Of a stretch of 64,000 nt of DNA, positions 1 to 8,776 are shown piece by piece. The notes beneath the pieces are model-generated. The model saw only the letters and a program-made list of their open reading frames with translations. It was not told the DNA's origin and searched no databases. The position numbers were made by a program, and so were the translations under genes. Origin of the DNA: Rifleibacterium sp035352635 (GTDB lineage: Bacteria; Muiribacteriota; Ozemobacteria; Ozemobacterales; Ozemobacteraceae); the NCBI GenBank assembly GCA_035352635.1, contig DAOPYA010000008.1:1-64000 (forward strand). The letters are read 5' to 3'. The stretch's first letter is position 1. The number at the start of each line of letters is the position of its first letter.

Positions 1-2
1 CC

Positions 3-134
3 GAACGCAGCAGTCGCAATACCCAGATTGTTGCCGACCACCATGAAAGCAAGGTAGCCAGCCAGAAACAGGCCGATGAAACCGTTGCCAAGGCTGCGAT
101 ACTTCGCAGAATCCGTGGCTTTTTCAAACTCTGA
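3..134 (+). CDS. C-terminal fragment of an unknown protein (5' truncated)
   Basis: An open frame enters from the left edge and ends at TGA 132-134, giving about 43 residues of a hydrophilic Ala/Lys/Gln-rich C-terminus that ends in RGFFKL. Codon choice (GCC, CAG, GAA, CGC) matches the neighbours, and a strong promoter for the next gene begins about 20 bp after the stop, as expected at a gene end. No domain is recognisable. The opposite strand also reads as a plausible membrane-like peptide but lacks a supported start, so the direction is not certain. Confidence 0.35.
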   Translation, partial: ERSSRNTQIVADHHESKVASQKQADETVAKAAILRRIRGFFKL

Positions 135-151
135 GCCGATTTTTCAAAATG

Positions 152-180
152 TTGACCAGAGTGCCAACTGGAATTATAAT
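152..180 (+). promoter_or_regulatory. Sigma-70-type promoter of the CxxCxxCC protein gene
   Basis: TTGACC (152-157) and TATAAT (175-180) are separated by exactly 17 bp. The -10 box is a perfect consensus match. Transcription would start near 187, about 25 nt before the ATG at 212. Confidence 0.75.
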
Positions 181-211
181 CAGGTACCCTGTTTGATTTT
201 TGGGAGTTCAG

Positions 212-535
212 ATGCAGAAAGTTTATAAAAAGGTTATTACCTCGTTCAAGATGCAGGTCAAAAGGCGCTATTTGCTGCTGCTGAAGAAACACGTCATTGA
301 TGAGGGTCTGAAGAAGAGGCGCGGGGAGTGCCTTGGCTGTGGTGCCTGCTGCAAGTCGTCGTTTCCCTGCCCATTTCTTTTCGAAAAAAATGGTATGCAG
401 CTATGCCGCATTCACGAAACCAAGCCTGACGTCTGCAAGATTTACCCATACAGTGAAGAAGATATGTTCCCGCATACCCGCGACAAATGTGGCTACTACT
501 TCATCAGCGATGAAGAGGCCGATAACGCTAACTGA
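212..535 (+). CDS. YkgJ-like CxxCxxCC zinc/iron-binding family protein
   Basis: 107 aa. Cysteines at 40, 43, 46, 47, 53, 65, 75 and 93 form the GECLGCGACC core followed by the CRIHETKPDVCKIYP block, which is the layout of the putative zinc- or iron-chelating YkgJ/UPF0153 family. The first 35 residues are strongly basic and lack a signal peptide, so it is probably cytosolic. The ATG at 212 is chosen because GGGAG lies at 202-206; an in-frame TTG at 200 has no such site. It has its own strong promoter and looks monocistronic. Family members are metal binding by motif, but their biochemical role is generally unknown, so none is assigned. Confidence 0.8.
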   Translation: MQKVYKKVITSFKMQVKRRYLLLLKKHVIDEGLKKRRGECLGCGACCKSSFPCPFLFEKNGMQLCRIHETKPDVCKIYPYSEEDMFPHTRDKCGYYFISDEEADNAN

Positions 536-603
536 CGCCCCCTATCGCTTGCCCGCACGACGTTAAGTCTATCTTTTTTGTCAGCCTGTCGCCCCAAAAT
601 TAC

Positions 604-617
604 GGTTTTTAAAAACC
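604..617. repeat. 14-bp perfect palindrome GGTTTTTAAAAACC
   Basis: A perfect palindrome in the gap between the convergent CxxCxxCC gene and pyk, 20 bp before a longer hairpin. Its T5A5 centre could serve as a weak bidirectional terminator or a protein site. The function is not known. Confidence 0.5.
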
Positions 618-636
618 CACGCCGAAGCCGCTATTC

Positions 637-676
637 TGACAAACATGAGCAGAATACTGACTGTTCATGTTTGTCA
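637..676. repeat. 16-bp-arm inverted repeat in the convergent intergenic gap
   Basis: Arms 637-652 and 661-676 pair along 16 positions (15 Watson-Crick and one G-T), with an 8-nt loop. The outer 12 bp, TGACAAACATGA/TCATGTTTGTCA, are perfect. It lies between the 3' ends of two convergent genes, which suggests transcript-end formation on both strands. Neither side has a T-tract, so a standard intrinsic terminator is not shown. Confidence 0.65.
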
Positions 677-748
677 CACCCGTAAAGGCCGGGTCAGCGA
701 ATTTTTTGCCCGCAAAGGCGTGTCGCTCAGCGATGGGGCGCGGCGTCG

Positions 749-2170
749 CTATTTGATGCGGTGCAGTTTCATCAGGTTGGTGTTGCCTTTGACGCCGAGT
801 GGCACGCCAGCAACGATGACGATGACATCGCCGGGTTTGACGATTCCAAGGTCTTTGAGTGTTTTTTCTGACATTTCGATCATTTCATCGGTGTTACGCA
901 TGTCTTTGACTATCAGAGGCGTTACGCCCCAGCTGAGGGCCAGGCGTCGACAGGTGCCCTCACGCGGAGTCAGTGCAAAAACCGGGGTGGGCGGGTGATA
1001 TTTTGAGATGTGGAGGGCGGTATTGCCACTGTGGGTAAACGGAACGATGGCCCTGGCATCTGCATTCATTGCCGCTTCGCAGGCAGCGTGCGCCATGACT
1101 TCTTCAATGGCGTTGCCGACTTCGGGGAGCAGATTGTTGATGCGATCATTGTTGTCGCTTTTGATTTTTTCGGCTTCTTCGGCGATGGCGGCCATCATTT
1201 TAACTGCTTCAACGGGGTATTTGCCGGCGGCGGTTTCACCCGAAAGCATTACCGCATCAGAGCCTTCGATAATGGCGTTGAAAACGTCGGTGGTCTCGGC
1301 ACGGGTCGGGCGCTGGCAATCGATCATTGATTCAAGCATCTGGGTCGCGGTAATAACAGTTTTTCCGCGCCGGCCACATTTTTCGAGGAGCTGGCGCTGC
1401 ACAGCCGGCACTTTTTGAATGGGCATTTCGACGCCGAGGTCGCCCCGGGCGATCATTATGCCTTCACAATAATCGAGTATGCGATCGATCTCGTCGAGCG
1501 CTTCAGGTTTTTCGATCTTGGCGATAATGCGCAGGGGTGCCGCGCCAACCAACTTTTGCAGTTCGATCAGGTCGCGGGCCTTTCTGACGAAGCTCAGGGC
1601 GACAAAGTCAAGCTGCTGCGCGATCATGAATTCAAGATCGTCACGGTCTTTGGCAGTTATGGTCTCAATACTCAGAGTCGCGCCTGGCATACTCAGGCCC
1701 TTTTTGTCTTTAAGAACCCCGCCATCGATAACGCGGCAGTTAATGCGATTGTTTTCGACTGCGACCGCTTCGAGGGTCAGGTTGCCGTCGTCAAGCAGCA
1801 AGATGCTGCCAGGGTGCAGGTCTTTGGTGAGATATGGGTATGAAGTGCCAATGCCGCTCTGACTGCCAGGTTCGTCAGGGTTTTCGCTGAGGAAGAATGA
1901 GTCGCCGGCTTTCAGTTCGATCGGGCCGCCGGGGAACTTGCCGATGCGGATTTTCGGGCCGCAAAGGTCGCCGAGGATAGCCACGTAACGGCAGGTCTTT
2001 TCGGAAGCCTCGCGGATCGTGGCAATTGCAGCGCGGTGGCTGTCGTGGGTGCCATGTGAAAAATTCAGGCGAAAGACATTGACGCCCGCCAGAATAAGTT
2101 GTTCAACGGTCTCAAGTGCGGAAGATGCCGGGCCGAGGGTCGCCACAATCCTGGTTTTTTTTGCGCTCAT
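749..2170 (-). CDS. pyk: Pyruvate kinase
   Basis: 473 aa, the usual bacterial length. It transfers phosphate from phosphoenolpyruvate to ADP, the last step of glycolysis. The N-terminal TRIVATLGPAS block, the B-domain insertion (about 71-168), IIAKIEKPEAL (about 215-225, with the catalytic Lys), ARGDLGVEMP (241-250) and TATQMLESMI (274-283) are intact, and the C-terminal allosteric domain runs to the end. The start ATG (2168-2170) has GGGAGG upstream. It stands alone on the minus strand with its own promoter. The nearby CxxCxxCC gene is convergent and unrelated. Confidence 0.97.
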   Translation of the reverse strand: MSAKKTRIVATLGPASSALETVEQLILAGVNVFRLNFSHGTHDSHRAAIATIREASEKTCRYVAILGDLCGPKIRIGKFPGGPIELKAGDSFFLSENPDEPGSQSGIGTSYPYLTKDLHPGSILLLDDGNLTLEAVAVENNRINCRVIDGGVLKDKKGLSMPGATLSIETITAKDRDDLEFMIAQQLDFVALSFVRKARDLIELQKLVGAAPLRIIAKIEKPEALDEIDRILDYCEGIMIARGDLGVEMPIQKVPAVQRQLLEKCGRRGKTVITATQMLESMIDCQRPTRAETTDVFNAIIEGSDAVMLSGETAAGKYPVEAVKMMAAIAEEAEKIKSDNNDRINNLLPEVGNAIEEVMAHAACEAAMNADARAIVPFTHSGNTALHISKYHPPTPVFALTPREGTCRRLALSWGVTPLIVKDMRNTDEMIEMSEKTLKDLGIVKPGDVIVIVAGVPLGVKGNTNLMKLHRIK

Positions 2171-2207
2171 GAACTTTCCTCCCTGACAATTTTTTCAGTC
2201 AGCTGCA

Positions 2208-2236
2208 AGAATACACGGAACTTTTGGTCAGTGCAA
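2208..2236 (-). promoter_or_regulatory. Probable promoter of pyk
   Basis: On the minus strand TTGCAC (plus 2231-2236) and TATTCT (plus 2208-2213) are 17 bp apart. The -10 box is about 40 nt upstream of the pyk start. Confidence 0.5.
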
Positions 2237-2326
2237 ATGCAATATAAGACCATATCGATTATTTAACGCCGATTCGATGGCGTGCCCTGTCAGCCGGGTT
2301 ACTTTTTCTATAGCCGGCAAAAAAAG

Positions 2327-2356
2327 TTGCTGAGAATAGTTAAATGTGCCGATACA
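2327..2356 (+). promoter_or_regulatory. Possible promoter of the TPR protein gene
   Basis: TTGCTG (2327-2332) and GATACA (2351-2356) are 18 bp apart, about 45 nt before the ATG at 2402. The match is weak, but it is the best candidate in this gap. Confidence 0.3.
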
Positions 2357-2401
2357 CATAGGGAAAAATCATAAATTGGTGCCATTTACAGGAGGCAAAT
2401 C

Positions 2402-4060
2402 ATGAAAAGGCTAGTGTTTACCGGTTTTCTGGTGCTTTTTCTGACCATTCCTGCTTTTTCCCTTTCGTTTGATGCTCTGCCTGGTTATCAGGACGAAGGC
2501 ATGAAGCTCTATGTGCGCGGCACGGGAAAGCTGCAGGAGCGAAATTACGTTGAGGCCGTCACCGACCTTACCAGGGCGGTAAAACTTCGTCCTGACATCG
2601 CCGAAGCATTTCACAACCTTGGCTTTGCCTTCGAAAAGACCGGTGATCTGCGCAATGCTGCCCGTGCCTACGAGCGGGCCTTGAACCTCAAACCCGATTA
2701 TCCGTCGGCGCTTAACAATCTGGGTTATCTGCTCGCGAACTCTGGAACCGAGCCGGCGAAGGCCGTTGCCCTCTGCCAGCGTGCCGTTGAATTGCAGCCG
2801 AACTCGGCAAGTTTTCAGGACTCGTTGGGCTGGTCGCTCTACAAAGCCGGGCGTCATTCTGAAGCCAGCAACCATTTCAATGCGGCGATCCGGCTCGAAC
2901 CGGGCTTCTTCAAATCGCATTTCAATCTGGGGCTGGTCGAATTTTCGGCCGGCAATTTTAATGCAGCGGCCAACTATTTTCGCACTGTTATTCAGCTGAA
3001 TTCGAACTATCTGAAGGCCTATGTGCCGCTGGCCGACTGCTATGAAAAGATGAAAGACGACGCCAAGGCTCTGCATGTCTATCGTCAGGCCCTCACCAAG
3101 GCTCCCGAATCAGACCCGATCAGAAAGCATCTTGAGCGCAAGGTTAAGAATCTGACAAGCGAATCGAAAAAATTCTATTTCAGTAATGTCAAGAAAATGC
3201 AGGGCAGTTCAAAACTGCAGGAATTTCTTGAACGCAAAGGCAAGTCTGGCTCTCTTGGTTCCTCCTACAATATTGCCGCCACTCCTGCCGAGAGCAATAC
3301 CAGCTTTACCCCGGTAAGTGTTGCCGAAAAGCCGGTTGCTGCCTATGATTCACTGGCAATGAACCCGATATCGGTTGCTCCGGCACCTGAATCGTTCAGC
3401 CGGGCCAGCATTGCCGCACGCAATGAACGCGACACCAATACTGTTGCTTCGTCGTATTCAGCGGCTTCGGTGCGCATGTCTTCGGCGCCCAGAGAGATTA
3501 CCATCGGCCAGGAACGTGAGCTGGAAAGAAAATATTCATTGAGCAAATCATATCTTGACCGCGGCCTGATTTCGGAAGCGGCCAGCGAGCTGAATTACAT
3601 CATTAACAATGCTCCGGAAACCACCATGGTGTCGAGGCAATCAAGAAATCTGCTGCTGCGGGTTCGCCAGCAGATGGAAGCGAAGAGTTCACAGAAAGCC
3701 GAAACACACCGTGATATGGGCAAGGATTTTTTCAGATCGGGGCAGTATGCGCTTGCCGAAACAGAATTCAACAAGGCTCTGAGCCTCGACCCCGAAAGCG
3801 CTGAAGTCCACAAGGACATAGCTCTGCTCTGCTACAATCAGGGCCGTTATCAGGATGCTTACGACAAGAGCAAGAAAGCCATCGCTCTCGACCGCACCAT
3901 GAAAGAAGCTTATGTGGTGCTGGCTTCGCTGTATGCGAGAAAAGGCCGCCCCGATGACGCGGTTCGCACCCTGAAGATGGTCAAAGAAGTCTCGACCAGG
4001 CGCGATGCGGTTGATGAACTGGCTGAGAAGATGCTGGCCTCACTCTCACCTGATTATTGA
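2402..4060 (+). CDS. Secreted TPR-repeat protein
   Basis: 552 aa. An N-terminal signal peptide (MKRLVFTGFLVLFLTIPAFS) points to the periplasm. Tetratricopeptide repeats fill roughly residues 30-240, with typical A-F-H-N-L-G-F and Y-P-S-A-L-N-N-L-G-Y blocks. A Ser/Ala/Pro-rich linker (about 260-360) separates them from a second TPR array (about 375-545). TPR arrays are protein-binding scaffolds; the partner is unknown. AGGAGG sits just ahead of the ATG. The pgeF-like gene follows after 5 bp and is probably cotranscribed, though a functional link is not obvious. Confidence 0.85.
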   Translation: MKRLVFTGFLVLFLTIPAFSLSFDALPGYQDEGMKLYVRGTGKLQERNYVEAVTDLTRAVKLRPDIAEAFHNLGFAFEKTGDLRNAARAYERALNLKPDYPSALNNLGYLLANSGTEPAKAVALCQRAVELQPNSASFQDSLGWSLYKAGRHSEASNHFNAAIRLEPGFFKSHFNLGLVEFSAGNFNAAANYFRTVIQLNSNYLKAYVPLADCYEKMKDDAKALHVYRQALTKAPESDPIRKHLERKVKNLTSESKKFYFSNVKKMQGSSKLQEFLERKGKSGSLGSSYNIAATPAESNTSFTPVSVAEKPVAAYDSLAMNPISVAPAPESFSRASIAARNERDTNTVASSYSAASVRMSSAPREITIGQERELERKYSLSKSYLDRGLISEAASELNYIINNAPETTMVSRQSRNLLLRVRQQMEAKSSQKAETHRDMGKDFFRSGQYALAETEFNKALSLDPESAEVHKDIALLCYNQGRYQDAYDKSKKAIALDRTMKEAYVVLASLYARKGRPDDAVRTLKMVKEVSTRRDAVDELAEKMLASLSPDY

Positions 4061-4065
4061 TTTTT

Positions 4066-4776
4066 ATGAAGCTTTTTCACGACAACAATATTATCGCAGC
4101 TTTTTCTGATGCCGGTGACGGCGATCTTGCATTGTATAAAATGCCTGACGAGCAGGTTAAATTGCTTTGGAACAGCCTGCCGGTTGTCGGGCAATACGAC
4201 CTGGCTTTGCCGACCTACGGGCACCAGGTTCACGAGGCCAGGATTATGCCGGTTGAAGCCGATACGGCCAGTCTGCTGGCCGGTGAAGCTGACGGGGTAA
4301 TCACTGGTCTTACTGACCGACCGGTCGGGGTATTTTCTGCCGATTGTCTGCCGCTGCTTATTTATGCCGACGAGGCGGTGGCGGCTGTGCATGCCGGTTG
4401 GCGCAGCACCTGTCTCAATATTGCTGGGCAGGCCGTTTCGCAGTTTTCCGCGCAATATGGCATTGCTGCTGCGGCTTTGCGGGTTTATATCGGACCCTGT
4501 ATCGGCAAATGCTGTCTCGAAATGGGAGACGAAGTTTTTGAGCAGTTTGTGGCTGTTGACCGGCAATGGCAACAGTTCTTCGTGCGGCGGGGTCGCTGGC
4601 ATCTTAACATGCGGGCGTTGAATCGCTGGCAGCTCCAACAGGCCGGTGTGCTGCCCGATAAAATCGTTGATTATGACAAGTGCACCTTCTGCCGGGAGGG
4701 TGAATATTTTTCGTTCAGGCGGCAGCGACAGCATAATGGCAGCATGTTTTCTTTTGTGGTGCGGCTTAATAATTAA
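4066..4776 (+). CDS. pgeF: PgeF/YfiH-type polyphenol-oxidase/laccase-domain protein (purine nucleoside phosphorylase or peptidoglycan editing)
   Basis: 236 aa from the ATG at 4066. QVHE (54-57, with His53 just before it), SADCLPLL (91-98), AVHAGWR (107-113) and YIGPCIG (141-147) are the conserved blocks; His53, Cys94 and His109 are the expected metal-site residues. The C-terminal DYDKCTFC...YFSFRR block is also typical. Characterised homologues act on purine nucleosides (phosphorylase/deaminase) and E. coli YfiH/PgeF limits misincorporation of L-Ser into peptidoglycan, so the specific role here is unresolved. The start lies 5 bp after the TPR gene and has no strong ribosome site, suggesting translational coupling. 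A TTG at 4057 is a possible alternative start. Confidence 0.88.
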   Translation: MKLFHDNNIIAAFSDAGDGDLALYKMPDEQVKLLWNSLPVVGQYDLALPTYGHQVHEARIMPVEADTASLLAGEADGVITGLTDRPVGVFSADCLPLLIYADEAVAAVHAGWRSTCLNIAGQAVSQFSAQYGIAAAALRVYIGPCIGKCCLEMGDEVFEQFVAVDRQWQQFFVRRGRWHLNMRALNRWQLQQAGVLPDKIVDYDKCTFCREGEYFSFRRQRQHNGSMFSFVVRLNN

Positions 4777-4853
4777 AAAGCTAATTACTTTCTGCACCTT
4801 TGACGATGATAGAAATGAAATTTTGTCAATTGCTCTGAAAAGGAGATTACTTT

Positions 4854-6806
4854 ATGTGGAAAAAAGTTGTGCCCAGAAAAGCCGGGCGAAACTTCATGGC
4901 AGTTGCCTTGCTGCTCATGATTTTCAGCTTGTTCGGCTGCACCACTGGAACAAAGAAGGATCCGGGTCTGACTGACTATGAAGCCCCGAATATCCCGCAG
5001 AACGTTACCGGCAGCGGTAAGGAACGAGCCTGCTATATAGGCTGGTCTGCCAATACCGAAGCCGATCTGGTTGGTTACAAGCTTTATCGTTCGACGAGTT
5101 CGGGTGGGCCATTCACCCTGATTGCCACCATCGGCAACCAGGCAGCCCCTTCCTATCTCGACAACGATCAGCAGAATGGTCTGGTCAATGACCAGTATTA
5201 TTTCTACAAGATCTCGGCTTTCGATACGCAGGGCAAAGAGTCGGATTTGTCTCGCACCAATGCCATTCAACTGCGGGCCGGGTTGCCTGCCGAAGAAAGA
5301 CCGCCCAGGGTCGTCAATATCAAGGCCAGAGCTTCTACCGAAGCAGTATACGTCGCCTGGGACAAAGTAACCTCCAGAAATATAAAAGGCTATAATATTT
5401 ATCGTGGTCTCAGCACCAGTGCCGGCGGCGTTACCTGGGTATCTTCCGTTCCCCAGGATACACCGGGTTTTGTTGATTCTTCGATCAGCAAATCATCTGC
5501 CGAACAGTATACCTACATTGTGCGTTCATTTAATGAAAACTATACCGAGAGCGAAAACTCTGACCCGGTGCAGGTGACTCTGAAATCGGGTGACGACACT
5601 ATTCCTACCTCGCCATTCAATCTGTCAGTCAGTAATGATGTTGACCCGGTCATCAGCTGGAGTAAGCCGACCGTTAACGAAGATGGTTCGAATATTTTCC
5701 AGGGTCTTAACCCGACCCTCGATCTTGACAGCTATCTAATTTTCCGCGCCAATTCGAATGACGGGCTGTTCTCGCTGATCGGTATCGTTGAAGACAACGG
5801 CACCGCCAACCTGACCCAGAGCTTTAAAGACATCAACGGCACTTCATACAATCTCTTTGTGCTGCGAGTGCTCGATCGCAATGGCAACGTCAGCAAGATG
5901 AGTTCGATTACCACTCAGGCTTCCGATGCCGATATTCCGACGGTGCCCGCCAATGTTAAGGCCTGGTCATCGAGTGCAACTGAATCAGGTATCAAGCTGG
6001 CCTGGGATTCAAGCAAGAATGCCGTCAGCTACAACGTATATTTCTCGACGGTTGCTGATGGTGGTTACACCAAAATGCTTACCGGTCAGCCACAGTGGAA
6101 CGAAGCATCAGCCTACGTTATCAATGCTTACCCGAGTTCTTATAATCAGAACCCTGATAAGAAGGGCACTAAGCTTGAGTTTGGTATTCCCTATTTCTTT
6201 AAGGTTTCTGCCGTAAGCTCATCTGGCAAGGAAAGTGAACTCAGCCCCTATGTCAAGGCTTACCCGGGCGGTATGTTTGTGGCGATTCTCGAAGGTGAAA
6301 ACCCGAACTGGGAATTTGACGATGTGGCCAATGACAACCTGAACCATTTCTATGTTGTCTATACCTCGAAAGATTACCCGAAGGTTGATTACTACTCTGG
6401 TGCTGGTGTGGCTCTGCTGGTGCCTTCTACTGTTGGTGTGCCAGGCAGTGGCGACCAGTTCAGATATGGTTCGGGCAACCTCTTTTCGTCAGACTATTTC
6501 AGATTGCCGGCTCCCACCACGGGTGCTTATCGTTATAACGTTCTTGCCTATTATTATCCGCACACTTCGAGCGGCAACTGGCGGGTGTCGATTCGAGAGA
6601 ACGGGATTCTGAACGCAACCCTTCTCGAGAAGGATATCAGTGGTTATAGCTCGATCAACAAGACCAGAACTGTGGTTTCTTTGGGGCAGATTCAGGTCAA
6701 CGGTGGCCTCTCGGGCATCGATATTGATCTGACTGCGATCAGTGCAGGTTCTGGTGGCAGCGCGACCCTGTTCTTTGATGGTCTGGTATTTGTAAGAGTG
6801 CAGTAA
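4854..6806 (+). CDS. Lipoprotein with fibronectin type III-like repeats
   Basis: 650 aa. The N-terminus is basic, then a hydrophobic segment and a lipobox LFGC (Cys about 25), so it should be lipidated and envelope-attached. Roughly four fibronectin type III-like modules follow, each with a Y-x-L/I-Y-R/F strand such as GYKLYRSTSSGGPF, GYNIYRGLS, SYLIFRANS and SYNVYFSTVADGGY. The last ~170 residues form a different beta-rich region without a recognised family. AAGGAGA lies before the ATG. It ends at a strong terminator, so the upstream genes do not read far into the next operon. It may be an extracellular binding or adhesion protein, by inference only. Confidence 0.85.
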   Translation: MWKKVVPRKAGRNFMAVALLLMIFSLFGCTTGTKKDPGLTDYEAPNIPQNVTGSGKERACYIGWSANTEADLVGYKLYRSTSSGGPFTLIATIGNQAAPSYLDNDQQNGLVNDQYYFYKISAFDTQGKESDLSRTNAIQLRAGLPAEERPPRVVNIKARASTEAVYVAWDKVTSRNIKGYNIYRGLSTSAGGVTWVSSVPQDTPGFVDSSISKSSAEQYTYIVRSFNENYTESENSDPVQVTLKSGDDTIPTSPFNLSVSNDVDPVISWSKPTVNEDGSNIFQGLNPTLDLDSYLIFRANSNDGLFSLIGIVEDNGTANLTQSFKDINGTSYNLFVLRVLDRNGNVSKMSSITTQASDADIPTVPANVKAWSSSATESGIKLAWDSSKNAVSYNVYFSTVADGGYTKMLTGQPQWNEASAYVINAYPSSYNQNPDKKGTKLEFGIPYFFKVSAVSSSGKESELSPYVKAYPGGMFVAILEGENPNWEFDDVANDNLNHFYVVYTSKDYPKVDYYSGAGVALLVPSTVGVPGSGDQFRYGSGNLFSSDYFRLPAPTTGAYRYNVLAYYYPHTSSGNWRVSIRENGILNATLLEKDISGYSSINKTRTVVSLGQIQVNGGLSGIDIDLTAISAGSGGSATLFFDGLVFVRVQ

Positions 6807-6827
6807 TTAGCTGCTGAAGCTTTAAGC

Positions 6828-6861
6828 GCCGCCGGTCAACTCAGGTTGACCGGCGGCTTTT
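6828..6861 (+). terminator. Rho-independent terminator after the fibronectin-type lipoprotein
   Basis: A perfect 13-bp stem (GCCGCCGGTCAAC 6828-6840 with 6845-6857), a TCAG loop and a following TTTT (6858-6861). It lies 21 bp after the stop codon. Confidence 0.93.
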
Positions 6862-6880
6862 AATTTGCCTTTAACTTTGA

Positions 6881-6909
6881 TTGAATTCCGATTTTTACAA
6901 TGTTATAAT
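6881..6909 (+). promoter_or_regulatory. Strong sigma-70-type promoter of the PpiC isomerase gene
   Basis: TTGAAT (6881-6886) and TATAAT (6904-6909) are 17 bp apart. They sit 20 bp after the preceding terminator and 32 bp before the ATG at 6941. The box position argues against the in-frame TTG at 6881 as a start codon. Confidence 0.85.
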
Positions 6910-6940
6910 CTTACCGCATTTAAAATTAAGCGGAGGCAAT

Positions 6941-8701
6941 ATGTATCTGAAACAGCAGCGCTCAAGCGCTTTGTTTATTTTTCTTTTTCTTCTCGCGACT
7001 TTCGTCGCCCCTTCATACGCCCAGGAAACCCCGGCAACCCCGGCCCCGGCAGCAGTTGAACCCGCAACTCCAGTCGTAGTTGAACCCGCAGCACCTGCCG
7101 CAGCAGCTCTTCCTGTTGTTGCTGCGCCCGTCGCCAAGGGCAACCCCGAAGATGTTCTCGCTGAAGTTGGCACTGATAAAGTTACCCGCGCCCAATATGA
7201 TAAAGAACTTGCTGGTGTGGTTGCTAATTCGAGGCCCGAAGCGGTTGCCAGATTCGCGACTCCCGATGGTCGCCAGGAATTTCTCACCCAGATGGTTGAA
7301 GTTAACGTTCTGCAGAAAAAAGCTGAACAGATGGGTTTGAACAAGGGCGAAGATTACGACAAAAACTTCAAGGAAATGGCAACCTTCAGACTGGCAGCTG
7401 AAAGCATGAACAAGACTGTCAATGCCGTTGAAATTAAAGACGAAGAATTAAAAAGTCATTACGACAAGAACCAGACCAGTTATGTTGACCCGGTTCAATA
7501 TCATCTTTTCCAGATGTCGGTTAAATCTGCCGATAAAGCGGCCGAAGTTAAAAAGCAGCTCGACGCCGGCAAATCTTTCGTTGAACTGGCAAAAGCCGAA
7601 TCGATTGATGATGCCAAAGATAACGGCGGCGACAAGGGCTTTGTTGCAGAAACCCAGCTTGAACCCGAAATCCTTGGCGCTCTCAAGGCTTTGCAGGCTG
7701 ATAAAGTTTCAGGGCCGATCAAGATCGACGAAGATCTTTATATTCTCGCCAAATACAGCGAAAAGAAGGAAGGCGGCGTCAAGGCTTTTGACAGTGTTTC
7801 CGCCCAGATCCGCCGCGAACTTTCCAGCCAGAAGCAGCAGGATGCCTACAAAGCTGAGCTTGAAAAAATGAAGAAGGAAGTTACCTTCGTGTTGAACGCT
7901 TCTGCTGCAGAATCACTGCGCAAAGAAGCCTTAACTGATGCCGAAAAAGATGCCGTGCTCTTTAAAATCGGCAACAAAGAATTCAAAGTAGCTGAGTTTG
8001 ATGCTGAATTGCAGCAGGTTCCGTCGATTCTCAGACCCCAGATTCTTGGCGGTGAAGGTCTTAATGATTTCCTTGAACGCTTCTACTCAAGACATCTTGC
8101 CGCAGCCTGCGCTGAAAAGAATTTCGCAGCATTATCGCAGCAGTTCCCCGATGTTATCAGTGATGTTGCACGCCGCACCATGATTCACAAGCTCCTGTCA
8201 GACAAACTTGACGGCATTCAGATAGACGACAAGGCCATTGATGAATTTTATCAGAAGAATCTGGCCCAGTTCGCTGTTCCGGCTCAGATCAAGGCGCACC
8301 ATATTCTCGTAAAAGAAGAAGCTGAAGCCAAAGAACTGTTTGCCACCCTCGAAAAAGACCCGGCAAGATTTTCTGATCTGGCCCGCGAAAAATCGACCTG
8401 CCCATCCGGCAAAGAAGGCGGCGACCTTGGCGCTTTCGGCGAAGGCCAGATGGTTCCAGAATTTGACGCAGCCTGCAAAACTGCCGAAATCGGCAAACTC
8501 GTTGGCCCGGTTAAAACCCAGTTCGGTTACCATATCATCAGGGTTGATGAACGTCAGCCGGCCGGCAACAAGAAACTCGAAGAAGTTAAAGAACAGATTC
8601 GTGGCCACCTGTTGCCCCAGAAGCAGAGAGAAGCCTTCGAGGCTTATGTCGAAGAGCTCAAGAAGGAATTCGGCGTAAAATTACACCAGGAAAAACTCTA
8701 A
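6941..8701 (+). CDS. Periplasmic PpiC/SurA-type peptidyl-prolyl isomerase
   Basis: 586 aa from the ATG at 6941, which has CGGAGG at 6931-6936. A signal peptide ending near SYAQ is followed by an Ala/Pro-rich linker, a SurA_N-like helical region (about 65-160), a divergent parvulin domain (about 170-290), a second helical region and a well-conserved parvulin domain (about 445-545) with KAHHILVKEEAEA, GGDLGAFGEGQMVPEFD and FGYHIIRVDER. Parvulins catalyse cis-trans isomerisation of prolyl bonds and help outer-membrane or secreted proteins fold. The first parvulin domain has lost the HHIL motif and may act only as a chaperone. It starts the operon that includes RNase Y. Confidence 0.92.
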   Translation: MYLKQQRSSALFIFLFLLATFVAPSYAQETPATPAPAAVEPATPVVVEPAAPAAAALPVVAAPVAKGNPEDVLAEVGTDKVTRAQYDKELAGVVANSRPEAVARFATPDGRQEFLTQMVEVNVLQKKAEQMGLNKGEDYDKNFKEMATFRLAAESMNKTVNAVEIKDEELKSHYDKNQTSYVDPVQYHLFQMSVKSADKAAEVKKQLDAGKSFVELAKAESIDDAKDNGGDKGFVAETQLEPEILGALKALQADKVSGPIKIDEDLYILAKYSEKKEGGVKAFDSVSAQIRRELSSQKQQDAYKAELEKMKKEVTFVLNASAAESLRKEALTDAEKDAVLFKIGNKEFKVAEFDAELQQVPSILRPQILGGEGLNDFLERFYSRHLAAACAEKNFAALSQQFPDVISDVARRTMIHKLLSDKLDGIQIDDKAIDEFYQKNLAQFAVPAQIKAHHILVKEEAEAKELFATLEKDPARFSDLAREKSTCPSGKEGGDLGAFGEGQMVPEFDAACKTAEIGKLVGPVKTQFGYHIIRVDERQPAGNKKLEEVKEQIRGHLLPQKQREAFEAYVEELKKEFGVKLHQEKL

Positions 8702-8719
8702 TTCATGCAGAAACCGTCC

Positions 8720-8744
8720 TTGACAGACCTTAAGGGCCTGTCAA
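8720..8744. repeat. Inverted repeat between the PpiC gene and rny
   Basis: TTGACAG (8720-8726) pairs with CTGTCAA (8738-8744), with a few further pairs inside. On the plus strand it is followed by A7, not T, so it is not a standard terminator for these genes. It could be an mRNA stem ahead of the rny ribosome site. Confidence 0.45.
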
Positions 8745-8776
8745 AAAAATTACCCCCTGATTCCAACGGAGGAACC

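Noticed and set aside
1..144. Minus-strand frame reading like a membrane segment (GNGFIGLFLAGYLAFMVVG) in the first 144 bp
   Set aside because: It is preceded by a stop in frame and has no start with a ribosome site before the hydrophobic stretch. A plus-strand gene ending before the next promoter fits better.
645..998. Plus-strand frame starting in the inverted repeat at 637-676 and running into pyk
   Set aside because: It overlaps pyk antisense, has no family match and no ribosome site.
4054..4797. 247-aa minus-strand frame opposite the PgeF-type gene
   Set aside because: The plus-strand product has the full SADC, HAGWR and GPCIG motif set; the minus-strand product has no recognisable domain.
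6881..6940. Extra 20 N-terminal residues for the PpiC isomerase from the TTG at 6881
   Set aside because: The TTG is part of the -35 box of a perfect-spaced promoter, and the ATG at 6941 has the ribosome site and begins the signal peptide.
8720..8744. Intrinsic terminator between the PpiC gene and rny
   Set aside because: The stem is followed by A7 on the plus strand, not T. It is kept only as an inverted repeat.
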